DNA of 64,000 nucleotides from JAWKJY01 sp041393535 (GCA_041393535.1 JAWKJY010000004.1:434001-498000); one strand, 5' to 3'. Positions 26,221 through 35,977 are shown, counted from the stretch's first letter. Notes: generated by a model not told the origin, from the sequence alone. Program-made: numbers and translations.

Positions 26221-28288
26221 GGGTCGATCACCAGGCTGGCGGTCGTGCCGCGGCGGAAGCGGGCGCCCGGGTCGACGACGACGGTCGTGAACGGCGACTC
26301 GACGATCGCGGGGCCCCTGCCGCCGGCGCTGGCCGGCAGCGCCTCGAAGCGGAAGACGGGCGTCTCGAGCACCCCGTGGCCGCTGAACCAGACCTGGCGC
26401 GACGGGAGCTCCGCGCCGACGCTCGCCGGCTCCCGCAGCCGCCCGAAGCCCGCGCCGTCGCGGACGGGGACGCTCGCCCGCGCGTACCAGCCGACCAGCT
26501 CGATCACGGAGTGGCGGTCGTCGAACGCGAAGAGGCCGCGGTGCACCCCGTGGAAGCGCTCGAGCAGCGCGGCGAGCCCGTCCTCGCCCCTGACCCGCGA
26601 GGCCGGCAGCGGCACGGGGATCTCCCAGGCCTGGCTCTCGTAGCGGGCCTCGACGCCGAGCTCGATCCGGCCGCGCGCGGGGTCGCCGCCCGCCTCCGCG
26701 ACGAACGCCCGGCAGCGGCCCTGGAGGCCCGCGAGGTCTCCTCGATTGCCGCGAAGTCGAAGGAGTCCGAGCGCGTGAAGCGCACCTCGCGGAACTCCGC
26801 GGTCAGGTCGGAGAGGAGCGCGCCGGCGGCCGAGAGCGCCGCGCCGGTCTCCGGGATGACGAGCCTGGGGCAGCGCAGGCGGCGCGCGATCTGGACGGAG
26901 TTCAGGCCGGCCGCGCCGCCGCCGCCGGACGAGGGTCGCCTGTCCGGGGTCGACGCCGCGGTTGACCGTGATCCCGACGATCGCCTGCACCATGTTCTCG
27001 GTGGTGACGTCGAGGATCGCCCAGGCGGCCTCGGCGAGCTCGAGCCCGAGCGGCACGGCGACGTCGCGCCGGATCGCCTCGGCCGCGCGCTCGCGGTCGA
27101 GCGGCATCGCGCCGCCGAGGAAGTGGCCGGGGTCGAGGTAGCCGAGCGTCAGCGCCGCGTCCGGGTCACGGTCGCGCGCGCTCGCCGCCCTGCCGTAGCA
27201 GGCCGGCCCGGGATCGGCGCCCGCGCTCTCTGCGGCCCGACGCGGAGGATGCCGCCCGCGTGACCCACGCGATCGAGCCGCCGCCCGCGCCGACCGAGCG
27301 CACGTCGATCGACGGGAAGCCGGTCATGTGGCCGAGGTAGGGCTCGCCGATCCACGTCTCGCGCGTCCAGGATCTCTCCTCTCCGCGCACGAGCGAGACG
27401 TCGTAGGTCGTGCCGCCGGTGTCCGCGACGATCGCGGTGCTCGGGCGCGGCGGTCGCGCGTGCGTAGTGCGCGCCCGCGATCGGCGCGAGCGCCGGGCCC
27501 GAGTTCACCGCGTGGATCGGCGTCGCCGCGAGGGCGTCCGCGTCCATCATCCCGCCCTGCGAGGTGAGGCAGAGGACGCGTCCTGCGAAGCCGGCCTCCG
27601 CGAGCCTGCTGGTGAGGCTGCCGAGGTAGCGCGTCATCAGCGGCTTCAGCGAGGCGTCGATCGCGGCCGAGGAGGCGCGGCGGTACTCGCGCCAGCTCGG
27701 GTTCAGCTCGTGCGAGAGCGTGAATGGGACGCCCGGCAGCCGCTCGGCGAGCAGCTCGCCCAGGCGGCGCTCGTGGCGCGGCTCGACGATCGACCAGAGC
27801 AGGCAGACGGCGACCGCCTCGACGTCGAGCTCGCGCAGCCCGTCGATCGCGTCGATCGCCGCCTCGTCGTCGAACGGGACGAGCTCGCGGCCCTGGCTGT
27901 CGATCCTGCCGGGGATCTCGAAGGTGAGCGACCGAGGGACGTACGGCCGCGGGTAGGCCATCGTGTGGTCGAACGGCCGCCGTCGACTGCCCTCGCGCAG
28001 GAGCAGGACGTCGCGGTGGCCCTGCGTCGTCAGCAGCGCCGTCCGCGCCGTCGACCCCGTGATGATCGCGTTGATCGCGTGGGTCGTCCCGTGGACGAAC
28101 GTGTCGCCGAGCGCGAGCAGCCCCGCCAGGTCGAGCCCGCGATCCCCGGCCGCGAGGCGCAGCGCATCGAGCACGCCGTCGATCGGGTCGCGCGGCGTCG
28201 TCGACGCCTTGTAGAGACGCAGCTCGCCGTCGTCGTCCTCGACCACCAGGTCGGTGAACGTGCCGCCGGTGTCGCAGGCGAAGCGCAT
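26217..28288 (-). CDS. hyuA: Hydantoinase A/5-oxoprolinase alpha-type subunit, several frameshifts
   Basis: ATP-binding HyuA-family subunit. The N-terminus is intact (CDTGGTFTDLVVEDDDGE, then GDTFVHGTTHAINAII and LLTTQGHRDVLLLREG), followed by SHELNPSWREYRRASS and SQGGMMDADAL. After about 27,445 the frame changes several times; pieces in other frames continue the family sequence (VADTGGTTYDVSLV, SIDVRSVGAGGGSIAWV, then ENMVQAIVGITVNRGVDPG). One break is a C overcall near 27,445. TAGGCT stands 10 nt before the ATG. With HyuB it should hydrolyse a cyclic amide such as 5-oxoproline or N-methylhydantoin using ATP; the exact substrate is unknown. Confidence 0.72.
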
Positions 28289-28369
28289 CGTGCGCGGCAG
28301 CCTAACCGGCCTCCCCGGGGCGTGCCCGGCCTCGCGTCGCGTCGAGGGCGCCGCGCCCGGTGGCCGGGC

Positions 28370-29557
28370 TCAGGGCGCCCAGGCCACGAGCGTGTCCCGC
28401 GCCTGCGCGACGCGCGCCCACAGCGCCGGGCTCGACGGGCGCAGGCGCGCGAGGGCGACGCGGCCGCGGGCCTCGATCGACTCGATCTCGACGAGCTCGC
28501 TCCACGCCGGGCCGGTCGCCGAGGCGCCCTGCTCGACGACCGCGCGCACGCGATCGACGGCTGCCGCTGCCGCCGCCTCGTCGTCGTGCAGGAAGGCGAG
28601 CACGAGCACCGGCGCCCCGTCGGCGACGGTCGCGCCGATGCCGAGGGCGACGTACGGCGCGACGAACGGGCCCGGCAGTGGCTGGCCGTCGCGGTCGAGG
28701 ACCCCGCTCGCGGCGAAGCCGGCGACGTCCGTCCAGGCGAAGGCGCCGTACACGTCCTCGGCCTCGAGCGCGCGGACGACCTCGGCGAGCGCGGGGTCGT
28801 CGGCGAGCGATGCGCCGCCGGCCGCCGCGTCGATCGACGCCTCGATCGCGGCCGTCGTCGGCGCGAGCACGGCGACGTCGTCGTCCGCCGCGACCCGCAG
28901 CGACTCGCCGAGCGAGCGGACCGTGGTGCGGTCGCGCAGGGACGTCTTCCCGTCCTCGCCGACGGCGACGTACGGGACGCCCTCGTGCTCGGCCGCGGTC
29001 GCGCCGTCCGACGCGCCGAGGCGGTCGAGCACCCGTCCGCCGTCGAGGTCGCCGGCCACGACGAGCACGTCGTCGGGCGGGTCGCCCGCGGTCAGCTCCT
29101 GGTCGAGGTCGACGAGCGAGAAGCCGATCTCGTCGCGCCACCCCGCGACGTCGGCGGCGCCTCGCGGCGAGAGGAAGGTCAGCTCGATCGCCGGCGCGTC
29201 CCCGCCGCTCACCTCGGCCAGGTAGTCCGCGACGGCGTCCGGGTCGTCGCCGGGCCGGTCGAGCCCGTTCGCCTGCCGCACCGCCTCGTGGTCGATCGCG
29301 GCGAGCGACGTGGCGCCTGGCCCGACGCGTCGCGCCAGCGCGAGGATCCACCCGTCCTCGGCCGCGGGCTCCGCCGGGGCGCTCGCCGGGGGCTCGGGCG
29401 CGGGCTCGGGCGGCGCGCTCGTCGAGCCCGACGCGGGCGCCGGGGCCGTCGGCTCGGCAGGCGATGCGGCGGGCTCAGAGGTGGTGTCGGCCTCGCCCCC
29501 GCAGGCGGCGAGGCCGAGCGCGAGCAACAGGAGGACCAGGAGAGCGCCGTGCCGCAC
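28370..29557 (-). CDS. Lipoprotein of unknown function
   Basis: 395 residues beginning MRHGALLVLLLLALGLAAC with a clear lipobox, followed by a Pro/Ala/Glu-rich linker to about residue 65. The body has no recognised motif; segments such as DDVLVVAGDLDGGRVLDRLG and VYGAFAWTDVAGFAASGVLD suggest a repeated alpha/beta structure like other actinobacterial DUF-type surface lipoproteins. A GTG start is used because TACCCT lies exactly 7 nt upstream and the signal peptide starts there. Divergent from the phosphodiesterase gene. Confidence 0.72.
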   Translation of the reverse strand: MRHGALLVLLLLALGLAACGGEADTTSEPAASPAEPTAPAPASGSTSAPPEPAPEPPASAPAEPAAEDGWILALARRVGPGATSLAAIDHEAVRQANGLDRPGDDPDAVADYLAEVSGGDAPAIELTFLSPRGAADVAGWRDEIGFSLVDLDQELTAGDPPDDVLVVAGDLDGGRVLDRLGASDGATAAEHEGVPYVAVGEDGKTSLRDRTTVRSLGESLRVAADDDVAVLAPTTAAIEASIDAAAGGASLADDPALAEVVRALEAEDVYGAFAWTDVAGFAASGVLDRDGQPLPGPFVAPYVALGIGATVADGAPVLVLAFLHDDEAAAAAAVDRVRAVVEQGASATGPAWSELVEIESIEARGRVALARLRPSSPALWARVAQARDTLVAWAP

Positions 29558-29629
29558 GCCGCACAGGGTACTCTCACGTCGCGACGCCTCTCGCCCGGGC
29601 CGGGGGGCCGCTCGCGTAGCATCGGCGCG
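29558..29629. promoter_or_regulatory. Divergent leaderless promoters
   Basis: The minus-strand box TACCCT (29570-29565) lies 7 nt before the lipoprotein GTG. The plus-strand box TAGCAT (29617-29622) lies 7 nt before the phosphodiesterase ATG. Both imply transcription starting at the start codon. Confidence 0.6.
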
Positions 29630-31018
29630 ATGGCCTCCCGCGTCATGGTGATCGGGCTGGACTGCGCGGCCCCCCAGCTGGTCTTCGACCGCTGGCTCGA
29701 CGAGCTGCCGACGATCCGCTCGCTCGTCGAGCGCGGCTCGTGGGGCGTCCTGCGCAGCTGCGACCCGCCGATCACCGTCCCGGCCTGGTCGTCGATGACC
29801 TCGTCGCGCAATCCCGGCGCGCTCGGCTTCTACGGCTTCCGCAACCGGCGCGATCGCTCCTACGACCAGCTCACGCTCGCCGACTCGCGCGCGGTCAAGG
29901 TGCCGCGCGTCTGGGACGTCCTCTCGATGCGCCGCCGTCCGGTGGTCGTCCTCGGCGTGCCGCAGACGTACCCCGTCAGCCGCGTGAACGGCGTCATGGT
30001 CTCGTGCTTCCTCACGCCCGACACGGAGACGTCGCAGTACACGTACCCGGCGGAGCTGAAGGAGGAGATCGAGGGGCTCGTCGGGCACTACATGGTCGAC
30101 GTCGAGGAGTTCCGCACCGAGCGCAAGGAGTGGCTGCTCGAGCAGATCGACCTGATGACGGAGAAGCGGTTCCGGGTCGCCGAGCACCTGCTGGAGACGC
30201 GGCCGTGGGACCTCTTCTTCATGGTCGAGATGGGCACCGACCGGATCCACCACGCGTTCTGGCGCTACTTCGACCCGGAGCACCGCCTGTACGAGCCGGG
30301 CAACCGCTACGAGCACGCGATCCGGGACTACTACCGCCAGGTCGACGCGCGCATGGCAGCCCTGCTCCGCCACGCGGACGACGACACGGCCGTCCTCGTC
30401 GTCTCCGACCACGGCGCGAAGCGGATGGACGGCGGCATCTGCGTCAACGAGTGGCTGCGCCGCGAGGGCTACCTCGTCCTCAGGGAGGAGCCGGACGGGC
30501 CGCGGCGCCTGACGCCCGACCTGATCGACTGGGAGCGCACGATCGCCTGGGGCGAGGGCGGGTACTACTGCCGCCTGTTCCTCAACGTCCAGGGCCGCGA
30601 GCCGCAGGGCGTCGTCCCTGCCGCCGACTACGAGCGCGTCCGCGACGAGCTGAAGGCGAAGCTCGAGGCGCTCGGCGACGAGAACGGGCGCCCGATCGGG
30701 ACGGTCGCGCACCGCGCCGAGGACCTCTACCCGGAGGCGCGCAACATCGCGCCCGACCTGCTCGTCTACTTCGGCGACCTGTACTGGCGCTCCGTCGGCC
30801 AGGTCGGCACCGGCACCGTGCACGTGTTCGAGAACGACACCGGGCCGGACGACGCGAATCACGCGCACGAGGGCATGTACGTCCTTGCCGGCCCCGGCGT
30901 CCGGCCCGGCCCCGGCGGGCAGCGCGACCTGCGCGACGTCGCGCCGACGATCCTCGAGCTGCTCGGGGAGGCGATCCCGCAGGACATGGAGGGCCGCAGC
31001 CTTCTCGGCGATCGCTGA
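29630..31018 (+). CDS. Alkaline phosphatase superfamily type I phosphodiesterase/nucleotide pyrophosphatase
   Basis: Cytoplasmic metalloenzyme of 462 residues. Metal-site motifs are VIGLDCAAPQ near residue 8, the nucleophile region ITVPAWSSMTSSRNPGALG (Thr/Ser near residues 46-50), MGTDRIHHAFWRYFDP and VVSDHGAKRMDGGICVN, with a late NHAHEGMYVLAGPG His. In the family two zinc ions support phosphodiester or phosphomonoester hydrolysis. A relative with the same motif order lies at 37280-38904. Substrate unknown; glycan-linked phosphate is possible from the neighbourhood. Confidence 0.82.
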   Translation: MASRVMVIGLDCAAPQLVFDRWLDELPTIRSLVERGSWGVLRSCDPPITVPAWSSMTSSRNPGALGFYGFRNRRDRSYDQLTLADSRAVKVPRVWDVLSMRRRPVVVLGVPQTYPVSRVNGVMVSCFLTPDTETSQYTYPAELKEEIEGLVGHYMVDVEEFRTERKEWLLEQIDLMTEKRFRVAEHLLETRPWDLFFMVEMGTDRIHHAFWRYFDPEHRLYEPGNRYEHAIRDYYRQVDARMAALLRHADDDTAVLVVSDHGAKRMDGGICVNEWLRREGYLVLREEPDGPRRLTPDLIDWERTIAWGEGGYYCRLFLNVQGREPQGVVPAADYERVRDELKAKLEALGDENGRPIGTVAHRAEDLYPEARNIAPDLLVYFGDLYWRSVGQVGTGTVHVFENDTGPDDANHAHEGMYVLAGPGVRPGPGGQRDLRDVAPTILELLGEAIPQDMEGRSLLGDR

Positions 31019-31655
31019 CCTCGCGACGCTGGTCCGCGATCCCGAGCCCCGGCTCGATCACCTCGCACTCGCCCTCGCGGCCGAGTTCCGCCCGGTCGAC
31101 GCCGAGGCGGCGCTCGCCGCGCTCGACGCGCTCGGGCGGACGCTGACGCTCGAGCGGGCGCGCGGCCCGGTCGAGGAGGCCGACGCGTGCCGGCGGCTCC
31201 TCGGCGAGCACGAGGGCTTCATCGGCAACGAGGAGGACTACGACCACCCGGACAACTCGATGCTCGACCTCGTGCTCGCGCGTCGGACCGGGCTGCCGAT
31301 CCTCCTGTCGATCGTCTACGCCGAGGTGGGTCGGCGAGCCGGCTACCGACTCGCCGGGGTCGGGCTGCCGGGGCACTTCGTCGTCGGCCACTTCGGCGTC
31401 GACCCGCCGCTGCTGCTCGACGCGTTCCGCGGCGGGATCGCGTTCGATGCGAGCGACCTCAACCTCTCGCTCGTCCGCCCGTGGACGGCGCACGAGACGG
31501 GCGTCCGGATGCTGAACAACCTCGTGGGCGCCTACGAGCGCCGCGGCGACGTCGGCCGGGCGATCCGTGCCGCCGAGCTGCGGCTCCGCTTCCCGCTCGA
31601 CCGGTCGCTGCGCGACGAGCTCGAGCTCGATCTGCGGCGCGTCCGGCGCGGCTGA
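30885..31655 (+). CDS. SirB1-like transglutaminase-fold protein
   Basis: The conserved core resembles SirB1/Transglut_core2 (PF13369): LLGEHEGFIGNEEDYDHPDNS, LDLVLARRTGLPILLSIVYAEVG, GYRLAGVGLPGHFVVGH and FRGGIAFDASDLN, with a C-terminal TPR-like LNNLVGAYERRGD. In-frame start codons are absent near the expected N-terminus; the only standard one is a TTG inside the upstream gene, so either the true start is hidden by an indel near 31,010 or an unusual codon is used. Function in the family is poorly known. Confidence 0.68.
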   Translation: MPAPASGPAPAGSATCATSRRRSSSCSGRRSRRTWRAAAFSAIADLATLVRDPEPRLDHLALALAAEFRPVDAEAALAALDALGRTLTLERARGPVEEADACRRLLGEHEGFIGNEEDYDHPDNSMLDLVLARRTGLPILLSIVYAEVGRRAGYRLAGVGLPGHFVVGHFGVDPPLLLDAFRGGIAFDASDLNLSLVRPWTAHETGVRMLNNLVGAYERRGDVGRAIRAAELRLRFPLDRSLRDELELDLRRVRRG

Positions 31656-31656
31656 A

Positions 31657-32283
31657 CTAGGGCCCGGCGTCGGGTCGCCTGAACGCGCGAGCAGCTCGTC
31701 CCAGGCCGCGTCGTCGCCGCCGCCGTCGAAGCCGCCGACGATGCCGCCCGCGGCGTCGAGCAGGACGATCGCCGGGTGGCCGCGGATCCCCCAGCGCCCG
31801 GCCTGCTCCCAGTCGTCGTCGGAGAGCACGGGGAACGTCCAGCCGTGCCGCTCGACGAACTGGCGGCCCTTCGCGTCGCCGTCGGTCAGGTGGACGCCGA
31901 GGTACCCGATCTCCGGATGCCGCTCTGACCAGTCCCGGAAGCTCCCGGCTTCCGCGTTGCAGACGGGTCAGTGGAAGGCGAAAAAGAGGACGGCGACGGG
32001 TCGGCCGCGGAAGTCCTCGGTCGAGATCGGCTTCCCGTCGAGCGTCGTTCCCGCGAGCGTCGGCGGCCGCTCGCGCGTCGGGTCGGCCGCGGGGGCCGCC
32101 TCGACGTCCGACCGCGCCGTCCGCGTCGCGTCCGGGGGCTCCGCCGGGGGTGCGGTGCCGCGGCGGGTGGCGCGGGCGGGGCAGGCGCAGCGGGGCGGGC
32201 CGGCTCCGCCGAGCGCTGCCGCCGCAACCGGCCAGGGCGAGCGCGGCGGCCACGGCCGCGAGGCTGATGAGACGCGTGGTCAC
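31657..32283 (-). CDS. Thioredoxin-like lipoprotein with in-frame TGA (possible selenoprotein)
   Basis: The N-terminus MTTRLISLAAVAAALALAGC is a lipoprotein signal. After a Pro/Ala-rich linker that contains frame breaks, one continuous frame encodes a TlpA/thioredoxin-like domain: TLAGTTLDGKPISTEDFRG, PVAVLFFAFH, then TGA at 31970-31968, then PVCNAEAGSFRDWSERHPEIG, DGDAKGRQFVERHGWTFPV and WGIRGHPAIVLLDAAGG. The TGA is at the first position of what would be a CxxC redox motif. A 7-bp hairpin starts 13 nt after it. Readings: Sec (UPVC), a Cys codon lost by substitution, or a sequence error. It should act as a disulfide or peroxide reductase outside the membrane. Confidence 0.6.
   Translation of the reverse strand: MTTRLISLAAVAAALALAGCGGSARRSRPAPLRLPRPRHPPRHRTPGGAPGRDADGAVGRRGGPRGRPDARAAADARGNDARREADLDRGLPRPTRRRPLFRLPLTRLQRGSRELPGLVRAASGDRVPRRPPDRRRREGPPVRRAARLDVPRALRRRLGAGRALGDPRPPGDRPARRRGRHRRRLRRRRRRRGLGRAARAFRRPDAGP
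31936..31954 (-). promoter_or_regulatory. SECIS-like hairpin downstream of the TGA
   Basis: On the minus strand CGGAAGC-CGGGA-GCTTCCG forms a perfect 7-bp stem with a 5-nt loop. Its loop starts 20 nt after the end of the TGA and has G at loop position 2, within the usual limits for bacterial SECIS elements. Function is inferred. Confidence 0.4.
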
Positions 32284-32306
32284 GGGCAGACGACCCGCTC
32301 GGAACG

Positions 32307-33004
32307 CTAGCCGACGGATCTTGCGCCGGGATTACGCGACGCCCGGCGGGTGGAGCAGCGCCGCGACGCTCGACGAGCGGGATCCCGGGACGCAGGCCGA
32401 GGCGCGGGCACCGGCTCGCCGTACGTCGTCCCGATCGGGACGACGCCCGCCCAGGCGTCGACCTGCTCGGCGTCCTCTGTCCCGTCGTCGCCGGGCGGCC
32501 GACGCGACACTTGACCAGGCCTCGTCGATCGCCATGCCCAGGATCGAGGTCGCCTTCAGCTCCTTCGTCGTCGGCCGGACCTCGGCCCAGCGCCCGGGGA
32601 GGAGCTTCTCCGAGAACGCCTCCAGTGCGGCGAGCTTCTCCGCCCTGCTCCTCGACGAGCGAGAACGAGCCGAGCAGCATCGCGGACCGGTAGTTCGTCG
32701 AGTGGTTGAAGATCGAGCGGGCGAGGACGATCCCGTCGAGCAGCGTCACGGTCAGGCACGCGGGCGTGCCGGTCGCGAGGGCCCGGTGCAGGCGGCTGGC
32801 CGAGGAGCCGTGGACGTAGACGCGGTCGTCGATGCGGGCGTGCAGGACGGGGACGCAGAAGGGCTGGCCGTCGACCGCGACCGCCACGTGGGCGACCATC
32901 GCGGCGTCGACGACGGCGTCGATCGAGGCGCGGTCGTACGCGCCCCGGGCGGGCAGGCGCTTGACGCGGACGCGCGGCGTGCGGGGCTTCGTCGTCGTGG
33001 ACAC
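32307..33004 (-). CDS. Pyridoxamine 5'-phosphate oxidase-like protein, frameshifted
   Basis: Split-barrel FMN-binding family: VAHVAVAVDGQPFCVPVLHAR, VYVHGSSASRLHRALATG, ACLTVTLLDGIVLARSIFNHS and YRSAMLLGSFSLVE. After about 32,650 the frame breaks; the continuation is found in other frames (SEKLLPGRWAEVRPTTKEL, SILGMAIDEAW, SRRPPGDDGTEDAEQVDAWAG, VPIGTTYGEPVP). The exact stop is uncertain. GTG start with GGAGG one base away. It is divergent from a MocR regulator, a common pairing for PNPOx-like genes. Probably a flavin oxidoreductase; not necessarily true PdxH. Confidence 0.65.
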
Positions 33005-33022
33005 GCCTCCATCCTCGCGGCA

Positions 33023-33048
33023 GACTGGACCCGTGGGAAGGGCCAGTC
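33023..33048. promoter_or_regulatory. Inverted repeat over the mocR start
   Basis: GACTGG-N14-CCAGTC, perfect arms, spans the GTG of the MocR gene in the interval shared with the divergent PNPOx-like gene; a plausible autoregulatory operator. Confidence 0.35.
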
Positions 33049-34434
33049 AGACGCCATCGCACGGGTCCAGCTGGCTCGTCCTCGACCGTCGCGGCGGCGA
33101 GACGCGCCGCGCCTGCCTCGAGCGGACGCTCCGTGAGGCGATCGCGTCCGGCGCCCTGCGCGCCGGCGCGCCGCTGCCGTCGTCCCGCTCGCTCGCCGCG
33201 CAGCTCGGCCTCTCGCGCGGCGTCGTCACGGAGGCGTACGCCCAGCTGGCGGCGCAGGGTTCCTGCTCGTCCGCCCACGGGTCGCGCCCGTCGTCGCCGC
33301 CGTCGCGCCGGCGCGTGCCGTGCCGCCGGAGGCCCGTGCCGCGGCGGCGGCGCCGAGACACGACCTGACCGCTACCACGCCGGACGTGACGCTCTTCCCG
33401 CGCGCCCGCTGGCTCGCCGCGCTCCAGCACGCCGTGCGCAGCGCGCCGGCCCGGGCGCTCGACTACGGGGACGCCCGCGGAGAGTGGGCGCTGCGCGAGG
33501 CGCTCGCGGACCACCTCGGGCGGACGCGCGGGGTGGTCCGATCCCGAGCGCATCGTCGTCGTCAGGCCGGCCCAGGGCGTCGACCTGCTGCTCCGCGTGC
33601 TGCGCGACCGCGGGGCGCGGGCGGTGGCGGTCGAGGACGTCGCTCGACTCCCAGCACGCCCGCGTGCGTGCGCTCGGCCTCGACCTCGTCGGCTGTCCCG
33701 TGGACGACGACGGCGCGCTGCCGCCGGCCGTGCGGGCGGACGCGATCGTGGCCACGCCCGCGCACCAGTTCCCGACCGGCGCCGTCCTCTCGGGCGCACG
33801 CCGGCGGGCGCTCCTCGCGTGGGCGGCCGGTTGCGACGCCCTCGTGATCGAGGACGACTACGACGCGGAGTTCCGCTACGACCGCGACGGCGTGCGCGCG
33901 CTGCAGGGGCTCGACCCCGAGCGGGTCGCCTACCTCGGGACGACGTCGAAGACGCTCGCTCCGGGGCTGCGTCTCGGCTGGCTCGTCGTCCCGGACGTGC
34001 TCGCCGACGCCGCGCTGCGCACCAAGCGGCTGCTCGACGTCGGCTCGCCGTCGCTCGACCAGCTGGCGCTCGCGCGCCTCTTGCGGTCGGGCGACCTCGA
34101 CCGGCACGTCCGCCGGGCTCGAGCGGCCTACGGTGCCCGGCGCGACGCGCTCCTGGCCGCGCTCGCGCGGGAGCTCCCGGGCTGCCCGGTCAGCGGGATC
34201 GCGGCCGGGCTCCACGTCGTCCTCGGCCTCCCGGCGGGACAGGACGACGCGCGGGTCGCGGCTGCCGCGCTCGAGCGCGGCGTCCTCGTCGCGCCGCTCT
34301 CGCGCTACCGGATCGCGCCGTCGCCGGCGGGCGGGCTCGTGCTCGGCTTCGGCCGCTGCCACGTGGACGCCGTCGCGCCGGCGGTGCGGCTGGTCGCCGA
34401 GGCGATCCGTGCCGCGGCTGCGCGCACGCCGTAG
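33033..34434 (+). CDS. MocR/PdxR-type GntR regulator with aminotransferase domain, frameshifted
   Basis: N-terminal GntR wHTH (LERTLREAIASGALRAG, PLPSSRSLAAQLGLSRGVVTEAYAQL), then a class I aminotransferase-like effector domain: LDYGDARGEWALREALADHL, VATPAHQFPTG, VIEDDYDAEFRYD and LGTTSKTLAPGLRLGWLV, whose Lys should bind PLP. Frame breaks occur near 33,260, 33,545 and 33,645, all small. MocR proteins sense PLP and often control vitamin B6 or amino-acid genes; the divergent PNPOx-like gene is the obvious target. PLP-sensing is family knowledge. Confidence 0.75.
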
Positions 34435-34459
34435 GCGGCCGTTCGCGGCTCGGGCAGCC

Positions 34460-35977
34460 TCAACGGCGGAGCCGGCGGGCGAGGGCGCCCATCGCCGCGA
34501 GGTCGGCGGGCGGGAAGACGCGCATCGCCCAGAGGCCGAGCGGGAAGGCGAGCGTGATCGCGATCCGCAGCGGGATCGACCAGGCGAGGTCGACCCACGC
34601 GTCGACCGCGAGCGACGCGAGCGCGAGCCCGAAGGTCGTCCCGAGCACCGTCAGGATGCGCCGCCAGTGCCACGGCACCGGGTAGATCCGGTTCGACACG
34701 AGCAGGACGAGGCCGGAGAGCGCGGCGAAGCCGCCGACGGTCGCCCACGCGGCGCCGACGAACGAGAACGGCGGGACGAGCGCGAAGTAGAGGCCGATCG
34801 CGATCCCCGAGCCGAGCGCGGCCATCGGCGCGAGCAGCCGCATCCGCTTCGTCACGTTCAGGCCGACCGCGAAGAGCGTGTAGGCGCCCGTGCCGACGGC
34901 CGCGAGGCAGAGCGGCGCGACCGCCTCGGTCGAGGGGAGGAAGCGGTCGGGCATGATCAGGTGGAAGACGGGCGAGATCCAGGCGGCGACGGTCACCGCG
35001 AGCAGCCCGGTCGCGACGAAGTAGTAGGTCGCGCCGCGGGCGACCATCGCCGGGTGGCGGTCGGTCTTGAACCACGAGTAGTGCCACTGCGTCCAGCCGA
35101 GCCGGAAGGCGAAGACGGCGACGACGACGATCTGCGCGTAGCGGTAGGCGGCACCGTAGAGGCCCACGTCGTCGGCGCCGTGGTAGTGGCGGACGACGAA
35201 GCGGTCGAACAGGCCCAGCCCGTAGAAGGACGCGCCGCCGATGATCCCCGGCCAGGCGAACGAGATCATCTCCTTCGCGACCCGCCAGGGGATCTCGCGG
35301 ACGAGGTCGCGCACGTACTCGCGCAGCGTGAAGACGAAGGCGGCGCAGACGGCGATCAGCGACGCGATCAGGATGCCCTTCACGCCGAGCTGCCAGACGG
35401 CGACGAGCAGGACGCTGAACACGATCTGGATCAGCCCGCGGCTGAGCGAGTAGGCGGCGAAGGTGAGCGGCTTGCGGCGCAGCCGGCAGAGGATCATCGG
35501 CAGGTCGACGACGTTCGTCAGGTAGACGTCGATCAGCGCGAGCACGAAGAACGTCGCGAGCTCCTCCGTGCCGAGGATCCGGTCGGAGAGGAAGCCCGAC
35601 AGCCCGATCAGCGTCCCGACGATGACCGCCGGGTACAGCGTCTCGATCAGGAGGTACGTGGTGATGATCTGGCGTCGCCAGCGGGCCTCGTCGCGGTCGA
35701 AGTAGAAGCGCGCGAAGACCCCGTCCATGTTCGCCGTGAGGAAGACGTCGACGAACGCGACCGTCGCGAGCACGGTGTCGAGGTCGCCGAACTCCTCGGT
35801 CGTGAGGAAGTGCGCGTAGAGCGGGACGAGCAGGAACGCGAGCGACTTCAGGAGGACGCGCGCGCCGCCGTAGATGGCGGCGTCCTGCGCGAGCGCCTTG
35901 ACCCCGAGCTGCTTCGGCGGCGCCCGGTCCGGGCGGTCCGGCCCGGACGGCTCGTCCTCGAGGGGCGTCTCGCTCAC
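34460..35977 (-). CDS. Lipopolysaccharide/polysaccharide flippase (Wzx/MATE-like)
   Basis: Polytopic membrane protein of 505 residues with about 12-14 helices, starting after a soluble 25-residue head. Typical of PST/Wzx exporters: AQDAAIYGGARVLLKSLAFLLVPLYAHFLTTEEFG at the first helices, then FAWPGIIGGASFYGLGLFDRF and VGLYGAAYRYAQIV. It would flip undecaprenyl-linked glycan units across the membrane. The GTG start has TAGCCT 6 nt upstream (leaderless). First sign of the glycan region that fills most of the rest of the window. Confidence 0.85.
   Translation of the reverse strand: MSETPLEDEPSGPDRPDRAPPKQLGVKALAQDAAIYGGARVLLKSLAFLLVPLYAHFLTTEEFGDLDTVLATVAFVDVFLTANMDGVFARFYFDRDEARWRRQIITTYLLIETLYPAVIVGTLIGLSGFLSDRILGTEELATFFVLALIDVYLTNVVDLPMILCRLRRKPLTFAAYSLSRGLIQIVFSVLLVAVWQLGVKGILIASLIAVCAAFVFTLREYVRDLVREIPWRVAKEMISFAWPGIIGGASFYGLGLFDRFVVRHYHGADDVGLYGAAYRYAQIVVVAVFAFRLGWTQWHYSWFKTDRHPAMVARGATYYFVATGLLAVTVAAWISPVFHLIMPDRFLPSTEAVAPLCLAAVGTGAYTLFAVGLNVTKRMRLLAPMAALGSGIAIGLYFALVPPFSFVGAAWATVGGFAALSGLVLLVSNRIYPVPWHWRRILTVLGTTFGLALASLAVDAWVDLAWSIPLRIAITLAFPLGLWAMRVFPPADLAAMGALARRLRR

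Noticed and set aside
24469..28288. hyuA and hyuB as decayed pseudogenes
   Set aside because: Frame breaks are single-base, often in C runs, and motifs continue across them, with no large deletion or stop-rich tract; sequencing indels are the simpler reading.
31968..31970. TGA as a reassigned tryptophan codon
   Set aside because: TGA is used as a normal stop by many genes here (for example cysC, znuA, znuB, rmlB-neighbour GT2), and the position corresponds to Cys of a CxxC motif rather than Trp.
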